Of a stretch of DNA of 13,599 bases, positions 8,301 to 13,599 are shown piece after piece. The stretch's first letter is position 1, and the number at the start of each line of letters is the position of its first letter. Origin of the DNA: Bacteroidota bacterium (GTDB lineage: Bacteria > Bacteroidota > Bacteroidia > Bacteroidales > Marinifilaceae); contig JAEXFF010000321.1 of assembly GCA_023400335.1 (NCBI GenBank), positions 1 through 13,599 of the forward strand. The letters are read 5' to 3'. The notes beneath the pieces are model-generated. The model ran no database searches. It saw only the letters and a program-made list of their open reading frames with translations, and had not been told where the DNA came from. The translations under genes were made by a program, and so were the position numbers.

Positions 8301-8527
8301 ACGCATCCTCTTCCCGTTTACGCCCTGTATTATTGGCTGCTATGACGACGATTTTGGGAATGATTCCGTTGGTCAATGATGATATGTTCGGTGCTCTGGC
8401 CGTAACGATTATGGGCGGATTGTTTATCGGGACGATTATTACCTTAGTCATTTTACCCGTATTGTACGCTGTATTTTATCGTATCCGGCAGAAAAAGACA
8501 AGAAATGTTGAGAATGTAATGTTATGA
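5378..8527 (+). CDS. RND efflux permease, full length (operon 2)
   Basis: Proton-driven inner-membrane permease of 1049 residues, the normal size for the ACR_tran/AcrB family. TM1 is at about residues 13-30. A large periplasmic loop leads to TM2-TM6, TM7 (MVILVLVILLVISVWAF) precedes the second loop, and TM8-TM12 close the protein. Proton-relay residues are visible: TM4 reads GMLVDNAIVIVDG with Asp402 followed by Asn403 (AcrB has Asp-Asp), TM10 has Lys950 in GMMIKNG, and TM11 has SRLRP at 979-983. Between PVWS and PLNQ (about residues 770-805) there is a segment of roughly 35 residues that I do not expect from AcrB, also present in the first permease. The sequence resembles drug-type more than metal-type pumps, but the substrate is not readable. 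The stop codon overlaps the next start (ATGA), which indicates translational coupling to the channel gene. Confidence 0.96.
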   Translation: MNFTEYALKNRALVYFLVVVLIVGGIYSFMTMSKLEDPAITVKQAMVITAYPGANAFQVELEVTNVLEKSIRSMGDLDHVESRSMDDVSEILVELSSTVPLDELQQNWDILRRKVANVQSQLPKGAQSSLVMDDFGDVYGMFYAMTSQGFGYQEMMDYAQLVRRTVLDIDEVSSVDIYGERQSCIDIRILEDKMANLGVHPAEVILTLNNQNQTVYSGYYNSGEKRIRVGVNGNFTDINDIRNLLIRGHEEDELRLGDIADISKGYVQPAREGVLYDTLPAIAISIAMQKGGNIIQLGKKVDRRLAELKENIIPAGIEFQKVFFQPTRVKNAINVFMVNLIESVLIVIFIVMLSMGFRSGYIIGAGLVIVVLGSFVVLHMMHGTLQRVSLASFIIAMGMLVDNAIVIVDGIMFDLQRGVKKPAALVNITKKTAWPLLGATTIGILTFLPIFLSPDTTGEYVRDLFIVLAVSLWLSWILALAYVPIQADRVLKVKGKPVSEEVIYKKKVYRFYRNILQFSLHYRWMVILVLVILLVISVWAFRFVRQGFFPNLSYNQLYIEYQMPYGTNPEIVKTDLASMERYLMSRPEITAVTTSLGGTPSRYNLVRTVAEPALSYGELIVDFTSPATLKENLNGLQKYLSEHYPQGYVRMKQYNLMYMDFPVQFMISGPDPAVLKSLSKRVEDIMRHDSTVILVTNNWGPETPALDVRYHQQIAREAGLSRQDVSLALLAATEGLPIGSYYEGEHDLPIYIKSVNERGERPERIDNIPVWSLTPSLNGLNMETVKELMVGMISEDEILSGLIGSKPLNQTTNGVDMTWEVPLVRRYNGQRSISIQCNNAPGFTTAEARNSLLAKIDSIQLPAGYSSEWQGEYLASTQSEQYLFKNVPIAIVLVLIILIALFGDFKKPLMILLCLPLAVIGIVAGMLLAGKEFGFVAIVGALGLVGMMIKNGVVLVDEVNIQIHSGKKPFLALLDASSSRLRPVLLAAMTTILGMIPLVNDDMFGALAVTIMGGLFIGTIITLVILPVLYAVFYRIRQKKTRNVENVML

Positions 8528-9954
8528 AAATGAGATTTATTATCCTGATCTTTTTGCTCGGTAGCTGGGGGACTACTGGTCAGCTGGCAGCTCAGGTGCA
8601 GCTTTCCCGTCAGCAATGCCGGGAGATGGCATTGGAAAATAGCAAACAGATGGCAATTGCCGGAAAAGACAAAGAGAAAGCCCTTTATACAACCAAATCG
8701 GTGAGGGCAGATTATTTTCCGAAAGTATCTGTTTCCGGATTCGGTTTTTACAATCAGGAAAAATATTCCTATAAGTTGAAAGGGGGATATTTACCCACTT
8801 ATGTACCGGACGAACAGGGACAGTTACAGCCGAATGTCCTGTTAAATCCTGAAACCGGTAAACCCGTAATGGGAGCAGACGGTCTGCCCGTTTTCAAAGA
8901 ATATGCTTTTTTGCCGGATATCGGCATAAAGATAGGTTTGAGAGGGGTTTATATGGCGGGAGTACAAATTTTGCAACCTGTATATATGGGGGGCAAAATC
9001 CGGACGGCTCATCAGATGGCTAAAACAGGAGAGTGGATGGCCAATGAAAATTTACGGTTAAACCGTTCCGAAGTTTTGCTGGAAACCGATAGAGCTTACT
9101 GGCAGTTGATGCGGGTACAGGAACAAATCCGGGCTGCTGTTGCCTACCGGAAAGTAGTGGGTGAATTGATGCAGAATATAGAAGATGCTGAGCAGGTCGG
9201 CATGACTTCCAATAATGAAGTCCTGAAAGTAAAAGTTAGGTATAATGAGGCCGAACTGATGCTGCAAAAAGCCGAGAATGGTTTGGTACTTTCCCGTATG
9301 AATTTGTGCCGGCTGATCGGTTTGGATTTACATACGGAAGTCGTGATCAAGGATACTTTACCGGAAACCATTACTCCCGGTCTTCTGGGAGAAGGAGAAA
9401 ATATTACCGAGCGACCCGATTATAATCTGTTGAAAAAAGAGGTGGAGCTGAAAGAGAAACAAATTCATTTCACCCGTTCAGAATTTCTTCCCCAAGTAGG
9501 TATATCCGTCGGATATGGATACGGGGGAGGTTTGGAACTGAACGGAAATACAGATGCCAGTGCTTCTTTAAATGCGATGGCTTCGGTCCAAATTCCCCTA
9601 TTTTATTGGGGAGAAGGCAGGAATAAGGTTCGGGCTGCCCAAATCGAACAGGAAATGACTCAGCTGAATTTGGAAAAATCTGCCCAACTGATGGAGCTGG
9701 AAGTTGCTTCTACCCGCTTTAACATCAAAGATGCACAGAAAAGAATAGAGATGTGCCGGGATGCTTTGGCTCAGGCGAAAGAAAATCTCTACATCAGTCA
9801 AGCGGAATATGAAGGCGGAATGGAAAGCCTTTCCAATTTACTCGAAGCGCAAGCCCAATGGCAGGATGCCTGGAGTCAGTGGGTAGATGCAAAAGCAGCG
9901 CTTCAATTGAGTGAGACTGAATATTTGAAAGCCATTGGCCGTTTAGGTGACTAG
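8524..9954 (+). CDS. TolC-family outer-membrane efflux channel (operon 2)
   Basis: Outer-membrane channel of 476 residues completing the second tripartite pump. The start at 8524 overlaps the permease stop by 4 bp (ATGA); a second ATG lies two codons on. The signal peptide ends LAAQ, cut near residue 24, with no lipobox. Two TolC repeats are visible: hairpin PKVSVSGFGFY to AGVQILQPVYMGG and hairpin PQVGISVGYGYG to ASVQIPLFYWGEG, each followed by long helices, the second ending YEGGMESLSNLLEAQAQW. The first hairpin holds a loop of about 50 residues rich in Gly, Pro and aromatics (around GGYLPTYVPDEQGQLQPN), predicted to be at the cell surface. The protein closely parallels the channel at 1546-2961 along its full length. 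Repeat element B starts about 40 bp after the stop codon. Confidence 0.95.
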   Translation: MKMRFIILIFLLGSWGTTGQLAAQVQLSRQQCREMALENSKQMAIAGKDKEKALYTTKSVRADYFPKVSVSGFGFYNQEKYSYKLKGGYLPTYVPDEQGQLQPNVLLNPETGKPVMGADGLPVFKEYAFLPDIGIKIGLRGVYMAGVQILQPVYMGGKIRTAHQMAKTGEWMANENLRLNRSEVLLETDRAYWQLMRVQEQIRAAVAYRKVVGELMQNIEDAEQVGMTSNNEVLKVKVRYNEAELMLQKAENGLVLSRMNLCRLIGLDLHTEVVIKDTLPETITPGLLGEGENITERPDYNLLKKEVELKEKQIHFTRSEFLPQVGISVGYGYGGGLELNGNTDASASLNAMASVQIPLFYWGEGRNKVRAAQIEQEMTQLNLEKSAQLMELEVASTRFNIKDAQKRIEMCRDALAQAKENLYISQAEYEGGMESLSNLLEAQAQWQDAWSQWVDAKAALQLSETEYLKAIGRLGD

Positions 9955-9993
9955 GGAAGAAGTGTTACCGCCTGGTTCGTAAAAATCGCTCCG

Positions 9994-10074
9994 CCGGTTA
10001 ATGAACTTCCGGTCCTGAAAAAATGAATTTATCAGCAACTTTCGGTTCATTAACCTGAGAAACGTTAATCTGCT
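9994..10074. repeat. Compound palindromic repeat element B (after efflux operon 2)
   Basis: GGTTAATGAAC (9996-10006) is the perfect inverse of GTTCATTAACC (10045-10055). A further box, CGTTAATCTGC, follows at 10063-10073. The TTAA cores at 9998, 10050 and 10065 are spaced 52 and 15 bp, almost exactly as the last three boxes of element A (51 and 15). Positions 10037-10074 match 30 of 38 bases of A. The outermost left box of A is degenerate here. The element lies in the 146-bp space between the convergent channel 2 and M16 peptidase genes. Its role may be 3'-end processing, REP-like repeat, or protein binding. It has no classical T-tailed terminator hairpin. Confidence 0.7.
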
Positions 10075-10100
10075 GTCGGTAAAAGCTTGTCTATAGTTTT

Positions 10101-12995
10101 TTATTTAATGGAATTACCAAATATTTTTTTTCTATCGATTATTTTCAGATCTCCGAATCGTTTCAGAGCTTCTACATTAATCCTTGTCGGATTTCCGACA
10201 ATAATGTAACAGGTCGTTTGATTTTTAATGTTGTTATTATAAAACTCCCGGATTGTCGACATATCCATTTCATTTAATTTTTGAATCAGTTCCCGGTTCG
10301 GGTCAGAAGAATAACCGTGGAATTTCCCGAGAGCAACTGTACCTGGCAAATCCCGGAAAGAGGGATAAGCATCGTTAATGTAGTTCAGGTTTAATTGCCT
10401 TACATAAGGTGTAAATTCCGGTTTTTCAGGCATATTTTTTAATAAAGAATCCAGGACACTTAAAGCATTTATCGTTTTGTCCGCTTGAGTAGAAAGTGTA
10501 CAATTCAGAAAACTGCCTTTCTCCCAGTTGAGCGGATCAGGGCGGTGGTGATAGCCTATTGCAGAATAAGCAAAAGACCGGAATTCCCGGAGTTCCTGGA
10601 AAATTAAAGATGACATACCGAGCCCGAAGTAACAGTCGAAAAAGAGACTGGAATCCCGGAAAGCCATGCTCATTTCTGTTTTGGACGGAGTATAACTGTA
10701 AATGATGGATTGGTTTGTATAGGGATTGCTTACAAAAAATACGGTCGGCCGCTTATATTTTACGATCGGCTCAGAGACCGGGCCGAATCCCTTTTGAGTG
10801 ACTTCCTCTGTCAGCAGGTATTTCCGGGCAGCTTCTGCTAGAGTAGAAACCGGTAATTTCCCGGAATAATACAGATTACATTCTGTTTGCAATAAATCTT
10901 TAAATAAACTGACATATTCCGCAGCTCCTTTGGCTTTGATTTGTTTTAAAGGCCATGTTTTTAAATAAACTGAATTTTCTTTCCATATTACATAATGCGC
11001 AAGGGCTTTTCCCATGATTTCCGGTTCCCTTTGCATTTGTAGCCGGCTTATTTTTTCTTCGCTGAGGGTTTGTTTAAATTGTTTTTTATCGGGTGTTATT
11101 TGCGTCAGAAAGTGATGGATAAGCGCGAGTGTTTGATCGAAATTTTCGTTTATTCCCGAAATATATATATAGAAAAATTCACTGTCTCCGTTAAAAATCA
11201 CGTTTCCTCCGGTCTTTTGAAGAGCCTTTCTGAATTCTTTAAAAGGAAGGCTGTCTGTTCCTAAATAGTTCAGATAGGCAGGTAAAAATTCCAGAGCCGG
11301 ATCGGCTGCAACTCCTTTTTTATAGGCTAGGGTTAATTCGAAGATGTTATTGACCGGATTTTCTTTTGCATATAGAGTTACTAAAGGAGAAAGGGAAAAC
11401 GTAGTTACGTCTTTTTCAAAATCAATGGTGCGGGGAGGAATGACAGACATCGAAGCTGCTTCTTTTTTTAATTTTTGGGCATAAGCCGAACTTTCTGCCC
11501 GGTGAGAAGGAATTATGGGTTCGAAGTCCGGTTTGTTAACCCGTTCTTTCCGGTAACGTCCGTTTTTTTTCTTAAAAAATAAATAGTTGGGAGTGAAATA
11601 CCGGTTTGCTACTTTTGTAATATCTTCTTTTGTAAGGGCGTCTATGATCTGAGGAGCTTTTTGATAGTCTGTCCAGTTCCCGCCTTGTGTAAAAAGTTGT
11701 GCCATTTGTTCTACCCGGCTTTTGGGTGTTTCCTGTGCTTTTTCGAAAGCTGTTTTCAGGCTTAGTTTGAGATCCGCCAGTTCTTCTTCCGTAAAATCCC
11801 CTTTTTTAATACGGTCAATTTCCCGGGTTACGATTTGTTGAGCTTTACGGTAGGATTGGAAAAGGAATTTCGGTACAAACATGAGCACTATAGCTCCGGC
11901 CTCATTCAGATTGAGTTGTTCAATACCGGCACCCATTAATTTTCCGTTTATACTCAATTGATCCAGATAACCGGTATTGTTTTGATTGCTCAAGAGATTG
12001 AGCGCAATCCTCAAGGCATAGAAATCGGGAGAATTAGCGGGAATACCCCTCCAGGCAATGGCTCCCATCTTTACAATGGGTATCGGAATCCGGATTTCTG
12101 CCGTTTCTTTCCCTTGAAAAGCGGGCAGGTCAACCGGTTGAGAAACAGGGGCCTTTCCGGCTTTTATGCGGGAGAATTTTTCCCGGATCTGTGGGATAAT
12201 TGCTTCGGAGTCGAAATCACCGCTTAAAATTAAAGCCATATTTCCCCCTACATAATATTCCTCATAAAATTTCATCATTTCTGATAACTGTGGATTTTTC
12301 AGGTGTTCCGTTGTTCCGATAATGGGATATTGATAGGGGTGGGGAGTATAAAATAACCTTGTCGCTTCCAGAAAAGCTAATTCATAATCGGAATCTTCGT
12401 GCATGTTTTTTTCTTCATAAACGGTTTCCAGTTCGCTTTGAAATAAACGGAATACCGGATGAATTAATCTTTCACTGTACAATTCCAACCATTGACTGAT
12501 ATACTGGGGATTAAAGCTATTGTAATAGAAGGTATAATCGTAGGAAGTTGCAGCATTGAGTCCGCTTCCCCCGAATTGGGAAATCAGGGTATTGAATTCG
12601 TTGGGAATTGCATATTGAGCCGCTGCAATGCTCAATCGGTTAATTTCTTTTTGAATTCTCCGTCGTGCGGATTTGTTTTTTGTAATAGCCAGCGTATCGT
12701 ATTGTTGGGCGATAGAATCCAGATATACTTTTTCTGATGCATAATCAATAGTACCGATTTTGTCAGTCCCTTTGAACATGATGTGTTCAAAATAATGCGG
12801 AATACCTGTGCTGGGACTATCTTTGGCTCCGGCCTTTACCACTATTCCTCCGAAAACAGTAGATTGGGAATGATCTTCATTTAACCAGACCGTTAATCCG
12901 TTGTCCAGGGTAAATGTCCTTACCTCTAATGCAGATTGTGCCTGTAGCCATCCCGAAAGGAGGCTACAGGCAATTATAAAGAATAGGTTTTTCAT
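10101..12995 (-). CDS. Secreted M16 family zinc metallopeptidase (insulinase/pitrilysin-like)
   Basis: Single-chain M16 peptidase of 964 residues, expected to cleave peptides in the periplasm. The signal peptide is MKNLFFIIACSLLSGWLQAQ, cut after QAQ at residue 20. The inverted zinc motif HxxEH reads HYFEH (His67, Glu70, His71). The third ligand is probably Glu195 in ELETVYEEKN, with Glu188 as the partner acid. The gap from His71 to this glutamate is about 124 residues rather than the usual 75 or so, owing to a helical, lysine- and arginine-rich insert (about residues 85-150). The second half lacks a zinc site but keeps the substrate-binding Arg/Tyr motif as RSFAYS (806-811), as expected for the clamshell fold. 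It starts 17 bp after the tricorn-like gene, so they form one operon, and it converges on the efflux channel gene. Lipidation at Cys10 is unlikely because the hydrophobic stretch before it is too short. Confidence 0.93.
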   Translation of the reverse strand: MKNLFFIIACSLLSGWLQAQSALEVRTFTLDNGLTVWLNEDHSQSTVFGGIVVKAGAKDSPSTGIPHYFEHIMFKGTDKIGTIDYASEKVYLDSIAQQYDTLAITKNKSARRRIQKEINRLSIAAAQYAIPNEFNTLISQFGGSGLNAATSYDYTFYYNSFNPQYISQWLELYSERLIHPVFRLFQSELETVYEEKNMHEDSDYELAFLEATRLFYTPHPYQYPIIGTTEHLKNPQLSEMMKFYEEYYVGGNMALILSGDFDSEAIIPQIREKFSRIKAGKAPVSQPVDLPAFQGKETAEIRIPIPIVKMGAIAWRGIPANSPDFYALRIALNLLSNQNNTGYLDQLSINGKLMGAGIEQLNLNEAGAIVLMFVPKFLFQSYRKAQQIVTREIDRIKKGDFTEEELADLKLSLKTAFEKAQETPKSRVEQMAQLFTQGGNWTDYQKAPQIIDALTKEDITKVANRYFTPNYLFFKKKNGRYRKERVNKPDFEPIIPSHRAESSAYAQKLKKEAASMSVIPPRTIDFEKDVTTFSLSPLVTLYAKENPVNNIFELTLAYKKGVAADPALEFLPAYLNYLGTDSLPFKEFRKALQKTGGNVIFNGDSEFFYIYISGINENFDQTLALIHHFLTQITPDKKQFKQTLSEEKISRLQMQREPEIMGKALAHYVIWKENSVYLKTWPLKQIKAKGAAEYVSLFKDLLQTECNLYYSGKLPVSTLAEAARKYLLTEEVTQKGFGPVSEPIVKYKRPTVFFVSNPYTNQSIIYSYTPSKTEMSMAFRDSSLFFDCYFGLGMSSLIFQELREFRSFAYSAIGYHHRPDPLNWEKGSFLNCTLSTQADKTINALSVLDSLLKNMPEKPEFTPYVRQLNLNYINDAYPSFRDLPGTVALGKFHGYSSDPNRELIQKLNEMDMSTIREFYNNNIKNQTTCYIIVGNPTRINVEALKRFGDLKIIDRKKIFGNSIK

Positions 12996-13012
12996 AAAAT
13001 TTTTAAAGTATT

Positions 13013-13599
13013 TTATTTTCCGGATTTATTCGGGAAAGTCGGGATTGCCGGTTCCCGGGGTGCTTCTGTTTTCAGCTTTTCCAGAATAACCTCGATGGCC
13101 TTGTTCAATTGTTCGTCATCTCCCATATATTCTTTATAAGGATCGTTGTCGATTTCGAGATGAGGAGTAACTCCGCTTCCTTCAATGATAAAACCGCTTC
13201 CATCTACAGCAAAAGGTGCATAAGAAGGAGTTACGATAGCTCCCCCGTCTACTACCGGTACAGTACCGCTGTAACCTACTACGCCTCCCCAGGTACGGTG
13301 TCCGATAATTGTGCCCAGCTTATTGTATTTGAATCTGTAGGGGAATAAATCTCCGTCAGATGCTGAATATTCGTTTACCAGCAATACTTTCGGTCCTACA
13401 AAGGTACCCACCGGATTGACAGACCCTTCTTTCTGATTTGTATGCATAGTGTAAAATGTTGGGGTACGCAGTAAACGTTCTGTAATCATAGGAGATACAT
13501 TTCCGCCTCCATTTCCGCGGTCGTCGATAATCAATGCTTTTTTACCGAGCTGAGGGTAATAATGTTTTACGAATTCATTCAAACCGGCAACTCCCATAT
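13013..13599 (-). CDS. Tricorn-like S41 protease, C-terminal part (5' end outside window)
   Basis: C-terminal catalytic region of a tricorn/C-terminal-processing (S41) serine protease; the gene runs off the right edge of the window. The frame stays open to base 13599, and GVAGLNEFVKHYYPQ is an internal family segment, so the methionine codon at 13595-13597 is not the true start. Counting from that methionine, visible features are IIDDRGNGGGNVS (oxyanion glycines about 30-32), the nucleophile in NEYSASDGD (Ser80, followed by Asp81) and Glu139 in IEGSGVTP, which lines up with the tricorn active-site glutamate. The catalytic histidine and the beta-propeller and PDZ domains would lie upstream, off-window. 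Members of this family trim peptides to small fragments. The C terminus is proline- and lysine-rich (PREPAIPTFPNKSGK). It is the first gene of a two-gene unit with the M16 peptidase, which fits stepwise peptide degradation. Confidence 0.92.
   Translation of the reverse strand, partial: MGVAGLNEFVKHYYPQLGKKALIIDDRGNGGGNVSPMITERLLRTPTFYTMHTNQKEGSVNPVGTFVGPKVLLVNEYSASDGDLFPYRFKYNKLGTIIGHRTWGGVVGYSGTVPVVDGGAIVTPSYAPFAVDGSGFIIEGSGVTPHLEIDNDPYKEYMGDDEQLNKAIEVILEKLKTEAPREPAIPTFPNKSGK

Noticed and set aside
12966..12995. M16 peptidase as a lipoprotein (IIAC at residues 7-10)
   Set aside because: The hydrophobic stretch before Cys10 is too short for a lipoprotein signal. Cleavage after QAQ at residue 20 fits better.

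Overview
The window looks like chromosomal DNA from a Bacteroidota bacterium, most likely a gut-type Bacteroidales. This rests on moderately AT-rich DNA, A-rich leaders with little or no Shine-Dalgarno sequence, signal peptides ending in Q-A-Q or A-A-Q, an Mpi-type serine recombinase, and a tricorn-like protease next to an M16 peptidase. The genus cannot be fixed from the sequence.

Layout, left to right: (1) 2-2961, plus strand: the end of one tripartite efflux operon, made of the C-terminal half of an RND inner-membrane permease (cut by the window edge) and its TolC-family outer-membrane channel. (2) 2962-4259: a small accessory region with one minus-strand gene for an Mpi/Hin/resolvase-type serine recombinase (3187-3852), flanked by non-coding DNA that carries several repeats. 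(3) 4260-9954, plus strand: a second, complete efflux operon in the order adaptor lipoprotein, RND permease, TolC-family channel. Its permease and channel are close paralogues of those in operon 1. (4) 10101-13599, minus strand: a two-gene proteolysis unit, with the C-terminal part of a tricorn-like S41 protease (cut by the right edge) followed after 17 bp by a full-length secreted M16 zinc peptidase.

Each efflux operon should encode a pump spanning both membranes: a lipid-anchored adaptor joins a proton-driven RND trimer to an outer-membrane channel. The substrate cannot be read from the sequence, and no transcriptional regulator lies in the window. The peptidase pair probably degrades peptides in the cell envelope.

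The most interesting part is the DNA around the recombinase. A compound repeat element, built from TTAA-centred boxes with nearly the same spacing, lies just downstream of both efflux operons (A, 3031-3123; B, 9994-10074), each time between convergent genes. A perfect 11-bp inverted repeat (3167-3177 and 4154-4164) encloses the recombinase gene and most of its upstream leader. Recombinase-driven switching or rearrangement of the pump region is therefore a reasonable but unproven idea. No convincing invertible promoter with long inverted repeats was found by eye. No tRNA, rRNA, CRISPR array or insertion sequence was seen.
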